Assembly (NCBI GenBank): GCA_020284085.1
Contig: JACEVL010000420.1
Location: 1,102,501-1,166,500, forward strand
Source of the DNA: Aporrectodea caliginosa
Taxonomy: Eukaryota > Annelida > Clitellata > Crassiclitellata > Lumbricidae
Direction of reading: 5' to 3'
Length of the DNA stretch: 64,000 nucleotides
Under the pieces are notes generated by a model that saw only the letters and a program-made list of their open reading frames with translations, did no database searches and was not told the origin of the DNA. Every line of letters begins with the position of its first letter. The stretch's first letter is position 1. Below are positions 49,001 to 58,400 of this stretch, piece by piece. The translations under genes and the position numbers were made by a program.

Positions 49001-51206
49001 ATAGAGTTATTGAAGTTATTGAAAAATTGTTATTGAAAAAGTTATTGAAATGAGTTATTGAAAAGAGTCCTTTGTAATGAGTTATTGAAATGAGTTATTG
49101 AAAAGAGTAATTGAAAAGAGTTATTGAAGTGAGTTATTGAAAAGAGTTATTGAAATGAGTTATTGAAAAGAGTTATTGAAATGAGTTATTGAAACAAGTT
49201 ATTGAAAAGAGTCTATTAAATAGATTGATTGAAAAGCATTATTGAAATGAGTATTTTGAAATGAGTTATTGAAACAAGTTATTGAAAAGAGTTATTGAAA
49301 TAGATTGATTGAAATAAGTTATTGAAAAGAGTTATTGAATCACAGTTTTTGAAAACTATTATTGAAAAGGGTTATTGAAATGACTTATTGAAATAAGTTA
49401 TTGAAAAGAGTTATTGAAATGAGTCTTTTGAAAAGAGTTATTGAAATAAGAGTCATTGAAATGACTTATTGAAATGAGTTATTGAAAAGAGTTTTTGAAA
49501 TGAGTTATTGAAATGAGTTATTAAATGACTCTTTTGAAATATGTTATTGAAAATAGTTATTGAAAAGAGTTTTTGAAAATAAAAGAAGTTATTGAATATT
49601 AAATGTCGTTTGAAATGAGTTATTGAAAATAGTTATTGAAAGAGTTATTGAATTAGTTATTGAAAAGAGTTATTGAAATGAGTTATTGAAATGAGTTATT
49701 GAAATGAGTTATTGAAGTGAGTTATTGAAATGAGTTATTGAATGACTAGTTATTGAAATGAGTTATTGAAATGAATTATTGATAAGAGTTATTGAAATGA
49801 GTTATTGAAAATAGTTATTGAAAAGAGTTATTGAAATGAGTTATTGAAATGAGTTGTTGAAATGAGTTATTGAAAATTGTTATTGAAATGAGTTATTTAA
49901 AAGAGTTACTGAAAAGAGTTATTTGAAATGAGTTATTATTGAATAGTTATGTTTGAAAGAGTTATTGAAACGAGTTATTGAAAAGAATTATTGTTCCTGA
50001 ACTTTGACATTTCAGATACCGGCAAGCGATTCTTTTGTTTGCAATTTCTGTTTTCCGGACGCTGATATGTTGGAACCGACGACCGAGTATGAGGGGTGAG
50101 ATTTAACTCTTATTCAATCAATCAATTAATCAATCAATTTTCGTTTTTCACTTGATAAAGCTGACAGGAGTGCAGCTTGTTGTATTGATCAGTCAGGTTA
50201 ATGGTTTGTGTGAAGCTAGTTAATCGTTGGCTTCGTGTGTTTGGAGATACGTTGAGGTATTGATTCTAATCATAGTTATGTCAGAATATATTTTTGTATA
50301 AAACTCTGGGTATGAAGTTACTGTGTTGAGCTGTGTTTACCTGTATTGGCTTGCTTTCGCCTGTATTTACCTCTATGTATTGTACCTGTATGACGACAGC
50401 TTCCTAATGGTTTTTGGCTTTTATTTTAGGGAGCTGTTTTCGTTTGTCCTCACAAGTGAAACTGGCGATCGAAGATATGGCTGGTGCAAAAGATACTTGG
50501 TATGTGTACAAGCACTGGTACTAGGTTGTGGTTTATGCAGAACTATATTTAATTATGCAGAACAATGTTTAATTTATGCAGAATTATTTTTAATTATCAG
50601 AAGCACGTGCTGAATTAGTTGTCATTAGTTTCTGCTTATTTAGTAATAATAATAATATTTATTCTTTAATGAAGCGCCTGACAAACGCACACTCTGTACA
50701 TGTACATGTTATGACGATTAAACAATTAATAAAAACACAAATTACAGAAGACATAAATCAACAAATTAATCTAAACCAATGAAAAAATTTATTAGTAAGG
50801 TAAAAATGTTGGGATATTTTTTCTCTGTTGCAGCCACTCGGTGTTGGGCCGCGTTTCCCGGAGGCGCTTTGCATCGTGAGTCCGATTGGTGAGTTTGGAA
50901 TGTATGAACAGCTGCTGAGAACACTGCAAGAGTACCGGTCACACTCGATTGATTGTGCAGTGGAGCTGATTGAAGTCGCTTATGCGAGACCGATGCCAGG
51001 GCCGAACCGAGAAGTCTACATTCGAACGGAGGTCAGGAGAGTTTGAAGAAGCGCTTCTGAGAAACATGTAGCAAGAAGCACTTCTAACAACGTGTAGCAA
51101 GAGTTTGAAATATGATTATCACACATGCACAGCAATTATTAGATTATCCTTCTTGACTGGGTTGGAGCGCCTGTGAGTAGGAGTCTTGAAGGGTGCTGTA
51201 TTAACT

Positions 51207-51237
<31 letters not shown>

Positions 51238-51243
51238 GTTGGT

Positions 51244-51283
<40 letters not shown>

Positions 51284-51287
51284 TGAC

Positions 51288-51320
<33 letters not shown>

Positions 51321-54300
51321 GTTTGTTTGTTTGATCGTTGTTGTATGTGGCTTTCACGTGGCACACCCATTCTGGTTGCTAGTGACCGTCGATTGTGATC
51401 ATGGCTGTATGGAAGGAATAGCAACTTGAAATCAGAATGGAATTTGGTTTCAGTTGCAAGTGATGACAGTGGCGTAATGAAGGGTTTCAGCGCCCAGGGG
51501 AAGAGTTGATGACTGCGCCCCTGTAAATTTTCTTGTTGACTTTTAATCGTTCTTGTCATAGTACTGTGTACCACTGAAAGCTAATTTTGCGCCCCTCTTG
51601 TGCTGCGCCTGGGGGCGGTTGCCCCTCTCTGCCCCCCTTTGTTACGCCACTGAGTGATGATCTGATCTAATCTAATCTAGTGACTTCGTGAAATCACAAT
51701 CAGTAATCATAATCTATACAAGAAGCCAAGTCAGAATCTCCAAATTTTCTCAGTGCCATGCCACATCATGGAGACCACCTTATTCACCAGCGCTCTATCA
51801 AATCAAGTCCACTAAAGCCGTGTTGATTGGTCCGTTCCGGTACCAGGCCAAAATCCGAGGAGATCAAGCTGAGTAGATGTGACTAGTTAGAGAATCTTAT
51901 TGTTTGCCATACTGCAAGTAAGTCCAAATATACGAGTTTCCTTTCCGTTACATGCGGGACAGCATATGATGCGCAACCAACTGCACTTTGGAAACCTTGA
52001 GTTAGATGACGTTAACTGTTGTTGTTGTAGATTCCAGAGCAAGGAAGACAGACCATCATCTTGAAGAGAGCGTCAGAATCGGCGCATAGTGCAGTCAGTG
52101 TTTTAGCATTGTTTTCCTCATAGCATTGTTTTTCTCATAGCATTGTTTTTCTCTTAGCATTGTTCTACCTTATCACTGTCATCACATATCAAGTGATCAT
52201 GTTTTTCTGCTACTACTGTTATCTTCTTATCAGTAATTGGACGCTGTTGATATCTTACAATAACTGTGTCATGATCATACGGTTGGTATGGAAACAGTCA
52301 CATTCGTTGTTATGCCTTATCTGACCGTATTTTACCAAACCTTATCTGACCTTATTGCTGGTATCGTAATTAACTATCTTGGTGACTTTTAATACTTCTT
52401 ATTATTTAACATTGTTGTGATCTTGTCCATTGTCTTCTATTGTCGTATTGGATTAATTGTTCTTTCTTTTTCATCTCACAGGTGCCTTTTACTCAGCTGT
52501 TGGAGCAGCTACCTGTGTCATTGCTCATAGAGGTGTTTGGTGCCATCCTCATGGAACGGAAGGTCATCTTCTGTGCCAGCAGACTCAGGTGGGAAGAGCT
52601 CTCATCCAGAGAAGGAGGAGGAAGGACAATTTCAATAATTAATAATTAATTAGGAACTTCTAACGTGCTAGTGTTATCTAATGCATGAGACATCAACCAA
52701 TGGCACACTGACACTAACCTGTAATTATCAGGTCAGTAAGGTACTATTATGTGCATACTTTTCTATCAAGGTTCTACCGGTATATGTACATACTGTTCTA
52801 CCAAGGCACTGTATTTGCATACTAATCCACAAGGGTTCTATTATGTGCATACTGATCTGAAAGGTACTGTAGGTGCATACTGATCCACAAGGGTACTATT
52901 ATGTGCATACTGATCTACCATGGTACTATATGTACTGATCTACGAAGGTACTATATGTGCATACTGATCTACCTTGATAGAAAAGTATGCACATAATAGG
53001 TACTGTATGTGCATACTGATTACTGTTTGTTTTACAGCACTCTTAGTTCATGCATTTGTGCCATGGTGGCGCTGCTGTACCCGTTTGAATGGCAGCACAC
53101 GTTTGTGACCGTACTACCTACATCTCTTATCGACGTCGTTGATGCCCCAACACCGTACATTGTCGGAATTTTGTCTTCGTTGAAACCATACCTCGAGGAT
53201 TTTGACTTAGCTGAGGTGAGAGCATGCAAATTATTTTGCCCAACCTACCCAGCTTTTTATGAGGGAATTTCTTATTTATGCTGCTTCTTCTAAATACGTG
53301 ACTTTTCTGATTTATGCTGCTTTTCTGATTTGGGAATATCCAGTCTACCTGACATTTGAATATATATATACTGTGAGAGAGTTAGTGTTTTTAGTGTAAT
53401 TGTAGGACTTTCATTGGAGTTCCATTGAACAACTTCCATACAATACAATTGTAATTTTGATAAAGTGTATATGTACTCGTTTTTCTATAGCGACCGTATG
53501 TATGGCCTCTACCCTGATCATTTTTCAATGAATTTGATTGGGTGAGATCCTTAACCACAGCTGCCTGTTTGAATAGGCGCCACACCATTTAAGGGCCCCA
53601 TTTATGGATAATGCCCTCTTTAAAAATTCAGAAGTACACGCTGAAACCGTAAGTAGATTGGAAGAGGTAATTTTTCAGTTTAGAGCGAAGACAGTCTCGC
53701 TAAGAGAGTTGCGAAAATGAGAGTTAGAGAGTTCCAGATGGAGGGACTGGCAACTGTGAATGAATGCGGGCCAATGACAAGACGTATACCAGGAAGAACA
53801 TAGCTTCTGGCAGATGCTGATTAGAGAGAGGATTGGCCCTTAACAATGCTACAGGGCTTAATTGTGTTAAAGGGCAGGCCTATCTATCTAGATGACTCAT
53901 GGGCTCTGCACGATGTATGTATTAAGTCGACATATCATTACAAGTTTAGGCTTCCGCTGTAATTGAGCTGACACATGCATCTAGATTGATGTTTCTGCAC
54001 TCTACTGACCCTATGTGCTGTCACTTGTGTTGGATATACATTCACTTAACAGCAGAGCATTGCCTTTAATGGATCCCATGGATCTGGTATTGTGATTGCA
54101 ATTGTAATTATGACAATTATATAACATCCTCAGCAGTGAGCTTCTTCCAGGGTACTTTACAAAGCTAATTTATTATCAGTGCAAGTACCATTATTATTGT
54201 TATTATTATTATTTATCATTGTTGTTGTTGATGTCCTTGTTGCTGTTGATGTTGTTATTTTTGTTGTTATTATTTTTATTGTACATGTAATCCCTCTGCA

Positions 54301-55578
54301 TTTTTTTAAATTGTTATTATTGTTATTATTTAAAAAATTTGTTTTACATTGTTGAGTATGCAGTTGACATTGTCTGGAGTGTGTGGTATGAATTCCTGAG
54401 ATATTTATCCGAGGTCAACTATGCTCAATTTTATTCTAATACTGGAAATTTTGCTTACACGCCCAGATACATCTTGGCAGTTTGAGGAATAGTGTGTAGC
54501 GGACATTTGTGAGTATTCTAGGCACTGGCTGTAAAACTACAAGCAGCTGAGAGCAGAGAAATGACTTTGATGCCTGTGGATGTTGTAAGAATAATACTCA
54601 ACAAGTGGGAAAATCCAAATGGAAATGGTTTGCTTGCTTGTTGACAGGTGCTGTTGGTCGACCTTGATGAGCATTCCACTTTGAACGGAGTCGGCGACGA
54701 AAGTCGAATTATACCAAAGAAACTCCAGAAAGCTCTGACGACTGCACTGACCGAGGACTCAGGTCTGTTTCAACACGTGCTAACAATTCGTATACATTTA
54801 GGATTTCCTTAGTTATTTCTACGGTTCTTTTAAAGTGCTATATAAAGCAGCCAGATACGTACATACCTATGATAGTTATATACATATGTGCATAAAAAAC
54901 TGCATATACATACATACATGCATACTTAGATACATTACATGAATGGTTTTGTAGGTTAGTTCGCTGTGGTTTTAGGAATGTGCAATAGTCTATTGGTTAG
55001 CATGCTGGACTGTCAACCAAGTGGTTGGGGGTTCAAATTCCCATCAGGGAAGGAAATTTATGTTGAGGTTTATGCTCCACCTGTGCCTCCTAACCAAATC
55101 AGCTATGATGAGTATGCTGACAGTATACTGTTGGTGGGAAGATGAGACGGCAAAGGAGAGGACTGGCCACCTGCGCTCATGCCTAGCTAAGAAAATGAAG
55201 TCGCTAACCCTTCATACCCATAGCTGCTTTTCAGGCTTCCTTAAGGTACTGCTTTCTTCTTCTTGTTGGTTGTGATTTTAGAGTGTAGATATTTTGGAGT
55301 TAATTTGCTATGGAGTTGAAATCAAACTGCCCATTATTAGTTTAGGGTTTGAGTCGCTTACGGTTTACAGTTGAATACATAGATACAAGACGTAAATACA
55401 TAGATACATTGTGATACATTAGAGTATCTTTTGTCTGTTTGAAATAATAGACAGAGTTGCAAGTGATGCAACTGTGAGGGAGGCATTTCTTCGATTCTTC
55501 CTCGAGACTTGCTCTCATTACATGGATTTCATCATCCGACCGGAAGATGACGAGAACACTTTCCAGGTGTGCAACTAA

Positions 55579-55613
<35 letters not shown>

Positions 55614-55656
55614 ATTATTATTATTATTATTATTTTTATTTTTTTTATTATTATTA

Positions 55657-55698
<42 letters not shown>

Positions 55699-55715
55699 GT
55701 TATTATTATTATTAA

Positions 55716-55751
<36 letters not shown>

Positions 55752-57990
55752 TTACCCGAGTTGGGTGTGATCCCTCCGGAAAAAAATGCACTAGGAGCTG
55801 TTAAGAAGTATATCTGGAAAATGAGGCCTCATCCTTCACAACTTCATCATAATTATTATTCATCATTATTATTATTATTAGAGAAATAAGTTGCTGACAT
55901 TTCAAATCCATGATAATCGTAATCGTGAACTCCAGACTTCTGAAGTGCCACTCAATAGCCATGCACAGGGCACTAGCTTATTCACGAGCACTGAGTCGAG
56001 TCAAAGGGGTTGTCCAGAGGATAGTCAGAAGGAGATCTGAGTCTGGTTGCCAGGGAGTCAGAGGCAGTTGGCGGCACCAGGATTTCAGTCAGGTTTGGGG
56101 GGCTAAAGCTTGGGAAGCCATGGTAAGTTATTCCCATTGGGATGCGACGACCTTTTTTTTTGCTTAAAACCTTTCCTTTTGCACTCAGGGTTGGCTTAAG
56201 GGGGGCTGAACCGCAGTTGAGGGGGGAATGGCTAAGCACCCCTAGCTCCCCCTGGCGCCGCCACTGGTCAGAGGGGACAGAGTAGCTGCTACGGTGGTTG
56301 AGAAGTGGAAGGTGGAGAATCAGATGAGTTGGGATATGAATTCTTGATGAGGTGAGACTTCAGTTTTGAGTGGAAACCCAAATGGGAGATAAAGGAGCCT
56401 GGTGGATGATTGACAATGATGGTGGAGGAACCGAAAATTTGCGGAATTCAGAAGGCAGATCGTTCCAGAGACATGGTGCAGTGTGAGATATGGCTCGGTT
56501 GGAGAACTTCAGATGAGAAGTGACCAGGGGGAGGGGGTCGAGAAAGTCTAAGACAAGAGGATGATCGGGTAGAGCGGGTTGGATTGGCTGGATGCACTCA
56601 GGGTTGGCTTAAGGGACTGCTCTTCTTCTATCTTCTATAAAGGGTTAATTTTTGTGTTCTGCGTTTTTAACAGAGGGAGCAATTCGTGAAGACTGTTAGT
56701 TCGCGAGGCATTCGACTGTTTCTGGAATGGTTTACCCAGACGCAGATGTTCGAAGTTTTCATGTCAGGCAAACTCAACCAGAATGCTTCCAGTGGTAAAT
56801 AAGAAATTTCTTTATTAAAATCATTTTATGCCCTAAGGTGATACGCACCTATGGGATATGTCAAATCATTCAGGAACTTAGGCCATTGCATTGTATTGTA
56901 TTTGAAAATTTGTAAAGTGCCTCTTGCAGTATAAGCATATTTAGAGGCACTCTCAGCCCCGAGGGAATAGAAAAGTCTTCAAGCAGACGGCAGATGAGGG
57001 AGAGACCCAAGCCAAAATCTTAGAGCGTAAAGAGGGAAGGTCATTCCAAGAGGAAGGACCCACAATGTCAAAGGTACGATGTTGGGCCATAGTAGTCCTT
57101 GCCCGAGGGACACAGAGGTCAAGATGATCTAGAGAGCGGAGAGGACAAAGAGAAACAGCAGAGGTGGGCTTACACATCAGATCACAACCATGAGCAAGAT
57201 CTTGTACCGGATTCAAACGGGAATGTTAGACAAATGGCTGTGACTCATCAATATTCGGCAGCAAAGAGGAAGTGCTTTAATGTTTTCACTTTTAACGAGA
57301 AATCTGAAACAAGTTTTGTGTCGCATAATTTGTGGTTTTACAGTTGTGTTTTTTATTGTACTTTTGTTTTGTTTTCCTTTGCAGAAAATGATTAAGGTGT
57401 TTCATTTTGTTAAACTGCTAGCCAATCGTAAGCTGAGGTGTACAGTCACAGTTTGCTGATGTCATATGAATATGTGTGTGTTTTTGGTGATGATGATGAT
57501 GATGATGATGATGAGTTCTCTGCCCAAAGGCAGGTCCATTGGCTTTTATGCCACCCAGGGATGAGATGAGTGAGGTGGTTTCCCGTTGCCAGAGTAACTA
57601 AATCTTCTGAAAGCAAATGGGCTGGCACTAGCAGAGCCTAAAGCTGCGTGTAGACGATTTAAGGTGTCATTTGACAGTTCTTCTTATAGGCATATGCAAT
57701 GTTTCTTTCAAACACGCTCCGGAACGGCATTCCGTGAATTTTTTCAAGCTGCTAAAGATTATTTTATTTACTTACATTTTTAATAAAATATAAATTTAGT
57801 TAATTTAATTTAATTTCAGCGTTTTCAGTGTTTATTGGTATTCAAGATGCTTAAAATTAGAGGCCAGTCTGTCACTGTTATGAATTTTAGGATTTATTTT
57901 GAGCAGCAAATAGCGGAATATCGCGAGGAAATGGAGACATACAAGCACAAACGAGGCAGAAAGAAAGCCATCAGCATCAAAAGATTTTAA
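23710..57990 (+). CDS. DENND2-type DENN-domain protein, fourteen exons
   Basis: Exons: 23710-25065, 27513-27588, 28341-28405, 28871-28993, 50016-50095, 50430-50499, 50834-51031, 52031-52093, 52482-52588, 53038-53215, 54648-54762, 55451-55566, 56674-56794, 57914-57990. All junctions are GT/AG, phases agree, and the total is 2745 nt, 914 residues. The N-terminal 450 residues are low-complexity with a proline-rich SH3-type site (LPIPPPKPPR, about 241) and a YDVP motif (about 404). The DENN module follows: upstream part (FSFVLTSETGDRRYGWCKR), core (FPEALCIVSPIGEF, VFGAILMERKVIFCASRLS, LLYPFEWQHTFVTVLP, DAPTPYIVGILSSL) and downstream part (IIPKKLQKAL, FLRFFLETCSHYMDF, EWFTQTQMFEVF). DENND2 proteins are exchange factors for Rab9-family GTPases on endosomal membranes. 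The start is the first ATG after an in-frame stop. The last exon acceptor (AAATAG) is weak and chosen because it alone keeps phase. The fourth intron is 21 kb and mostly satellite. Confidence 0.85.
25118..25372. mobile_element. Two SINE family I copies head to head
   Basis: A plus-strand fragment (about 25118-25228: CGGTAACCAATTGGTTACAG...GAGACGGTTACTGTGTAGG...) meets a minus-strand copy (about 25232-25372: CAATTGTGGGTTAAGGACTT...AAGGCGAGCGCTCTAGCC). Together they form an imperfect inverted pair. A separate tail ending AATAAAGAATAACTTACTTA follows at about 25425. Confidence 0.65.
25484..25640 (-). mobile_element. (TCAA)n-tailed short retroposon
   Basis: (TCAA)n followed by AACTCTTTTATTGAAGCCATG, then GGACAGCCGCAAGAGGAGTC and GGGATCAAGGTCCC. 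Shares its tail with the fragment at 14222, so it is probably a minus-strand SINE. Confidence 0.45.
26078..26994. mobile_element. TIR element with CGCGTATAAGTCGA ends
   Basis: The left end TACCGTATATACTCGCG / TATAAGTCGA is mirrored by the right end TCGACTTGTACGCGAAAATA / TATACGGTA. GTCGACTTATACGCG recurs subterminally at 26147, 26896 and 26950. The interior has no coding sequence. The duplicated target is unclear (TTGAC on the left, ATGAC on the right), so the superfamily is left open. Confidence 0.65.
27206..27380. repeat. Tandem duplication, about 90-bp unit
   Basis: TTCTGCTTTGTGAGAAAACC...CCTACAGAAAA is followed directly by TTCTGCTATGTGGGAAAACC...CCTACAGAAAA. The second copy lacks about 13 bp. 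Confidence 0.8.
28580..28810 (+). mobile_element. LINE 3' end remnant split by a small MITE
   Basis: VVGPSTWNGLHLELRLFSP before and LFGRAGVGSPPLSSFLKRHC after the inserted element correspond to the WNxLP...F C-terminus of CR1/L2/RTE-like reverse transcriptase ORFs. Family assignment is tentative. Confidence 0.5.
28662..28732. mobile_element. 63-bp piggyBac-type MITE at TTAA
   Basis: TTAA at 28662-28665 and 28729-28732 flank a 63-bp element whose ends are CCCTTTAACGACGAGC and GCTCGTCGTTAAACGG, a 16-bp inverted repeat with one mismatch. CCC-starting ends with a TTAA target are the piggyBac signature. It interrupts the LINE remnant, so it inserted later. Confidence 0.85.
29043..29232 (+). mobile_element. 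SINE family II
   Basis: B-box AGAGGTTCAAATTCC near the 5' end, a body with GAGTACACTGACTGTACACT and GAGAGGACTGGCCACCTGCC. The same family lies at 54978, 58137 and 61478. The head is diverged. Confidence 0.65.
29379..29723 (-). mobile_element. LINE ORF C-terminal remnant
   Basis: Minus-strand translation has FDMLCSKADETLFAAIL, HVLHHLPP and GYSLRPRSHNLEI, the conserved end of a widespread invertebrate non-LTR retrotransposon ORF (LRPRxHN near the C-terminus). It lies just before the satellite. Confidence 0.55.
29825..48898. repeat. 13-bp satellite AACTCTTTTCAAT, about 19 kb, in a DENND2-like intron
   Basis: Tandem 13-bp units on the plus strand with 4 A, 3 C, 6 T and no G. The flanks (29825-31250 and 46400-48898) are heavily mutated (AACTCATTTCAAT, AACTGTTTTCAAT and others), as is a block at about 32000-33480. 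Most of 31260-46390 outside that block is almost uniform apart from scattered 2-3-base indels. At 13 bp per unit, the array is roughly 1,450 copies. The unit length is not a multiple of three and contains TAA, so every frame is closed. It lies wholly inside the intron between exons 4 and 5 and would be transcribed. Confidence 0.97.
48899..49995. repeat. Inverted arm of the 13-bp satellite
   Basis: At about 48899 the unit switches to its complement (ATTGAAAAGAGTT) with no spacer: the junction ACTCTTTTGAAAAGACT is itself nearly palindromic. The inverted arm runs about 1.1 kb in a diverged form (ATTGAAATGAGTT is frequent) and ends about 20 bp before exon 5. The transcript could fold back on any part of the preceding array. 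Confidence 0.95.
50640..50775 (-). mobile_element. SINE family III, truncated
   Basis: (AAT)n, ATTCTTTAATGAAGCGCC and the ending ACAGAAGACATAAATCA match the 3' half of the copy at 13695. The tRNA-like head is missing. Confidence 0.5.
51209..51322. repeat. Compound tetranucleotide microsatellite
   Basis: TTGA, then TTGG, then CTGG, then CTGA, then TTGA again: single-base steps between neighbouring blocks arranged almost symmetrically around the CTGG core. Confidence 0.9.
51459..51660. mobile_element. hAT MITE with 8-bp target duplication
   Basis: AGTGATGA at 51459-51466 and 51653-51660 flanks a 186-bp element with ends CAGTGGCGTAA and TTACGCCACTG and GC-rich subterminal sequence (GCGCCCAGGGG / CCTGGGGGCGG). 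CAGTGGCG ends with 8-bp duplications are the standard hAT pattern. It is intronic. Confidence 0.9.
52737..53020. repeat. Tandem repeat of GGTACTATTATGTGCATACTGATC with inverted end
   Basis: About seven imperfect copies of a 35-45-bp unit. The first unit (52745-52772) and the last (52971-52998) carry a perfect 28-bp inverted match (ATGTGCATACTTTTCTATC / GATAGAAAAGTATGCACAT), so the array can close into a stem with a loop of about 200 bases. It ends about 20 bp before exon 10. Confidence 0.75.
54978..55275 (+). mobile_element. SINE family II, long copy
   Basis: Head GGTTAGCATGCTGGACTGTC with B box GGGTTCAAATTCCC, body GAGGACTGGCCACCTGCGC, 3' part CTTCATACCCATAGCTGC. It has no coding function; the open frame across it is incidental. 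Confidence 0.7.
55577..55753. repeat. (ATT)n trinucleotide tract next to exon 12
   Basis: About 175 bp of TTA/ATT repeats with a few T-runs, beginning about 10 bp after the exon 12 donor at 55567. Another short run is at 55850-55880. Confidence 0.95.
56057..56274. mobile_element. hAT MITE with 8-bp target duplication
   Basis: GTCAGAGG at 56057-56064 and 56267-56274 flanks a 202-bp element with ends CAGTTGGCGGCACCAGG and CCTGGCGCCGCCACTG, a classical hAT terminus with a few differences. It sits in diverged repeat sequence upstream of the LINE piece at 56285. Confidence 0.88.
56285..56600 (-). mobile_element. LINE ORF C-terminal remnant
   Basis: Minus-strand translation includes SNRAISHTAPCLWNDLPSEF followed by a tail rich in Ser/Pro, the WNxLP block of CR1/L2/RTE-like elements. 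A tail of SINE family II (GGGTTGGCTTAAGGGACTGC) follows at about 56600. Confidence 0.5.
56945..57215 (-). mobile_element. LINE ORF C-terminal remnant
   Basis: Minus-strand translation gives TSAVSLCPLRSLDHLDLCVP, FDIVGPSSWNDLPSLRSK and VCLKTFLFPRG, a well-preserved C-terminal block of a non-LTR reverse transcriptase ORF. Intronic. Confidence 0.6.
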
Positions 57991-58013
57991 GCAAATTTTT
58001 CAAATCGGTAAGC

Positions 58014-58019
58014 AATAAA
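58014..58019 (+). terminator. Candidate polyadenylation signal
   Basis: AATAAA 24 bases after the stop codon of the DENND2-like gene. It would give a very short 3' UTR; a later site cannot be excluded. Confidence 0.45.
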
Positions 58020-58136
58020 GCTTGTAAAACAAATCCCCGGGCTTCTTGCTGCTGCGTCTGAGGTCATTTTATGTGGAAGTCCCACAGATATGCATTAGCC
58101 AAGCGTGCCCGTGGCACTAGGAGCTCACCCCTCGTC

Positions 58137-58400
58137 GTCTATGTGGTTAGTGTGCTGGACTGTCAACTGAGAGGTTGGGGGTTCAAATTCCATAATGGCT
58201 GAAATTTGTTTTGAGAGTTCTACTCCACCTGTGTCCCTAGCGAACTGAGCTGCGAGTACACTGACTGTCAGTGGAAAGATGAGACGGCGAGGGAGAGGAC
58301 AGGCCACCCGCTCCTATCCCTTGGCTATGAAAATGAAGTCACTGACACTTCATACCCATGGGTGCTCCATGGCTAGGTTAAAGGACTGTTCTACTTCTTG
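58137..58400 (+). mobile_element. SINE family II
   Basis: Head GTGGTTAGTGTGCTGGACTG, B box GGGTTCAAATTCC, body GAGAGGACAGGCCACCCGC, 3' part CTTCATACCCATGGGTGC. Confidence 0.7.

Noticed and set aside
29825..49995. CRISPR array or telomere repeat
   Set aside because: The 13-bp units have no spacers, the context is a eukaryotic intron, and the unit does not match any telomere motif (TTAGGG or relatives).
51119..51574. Asn/Gln/Ser-repeat ORF on the minus strand
   Set aside because: It is produced by the compound tetranucleotide tract and part of a hAT MITE.
55547..55804. Leu/Tyr-rich ORF
   Set aside because: Translation of the (ATT)n tract. Its first residues overlap the end of exon 12 in another frame.
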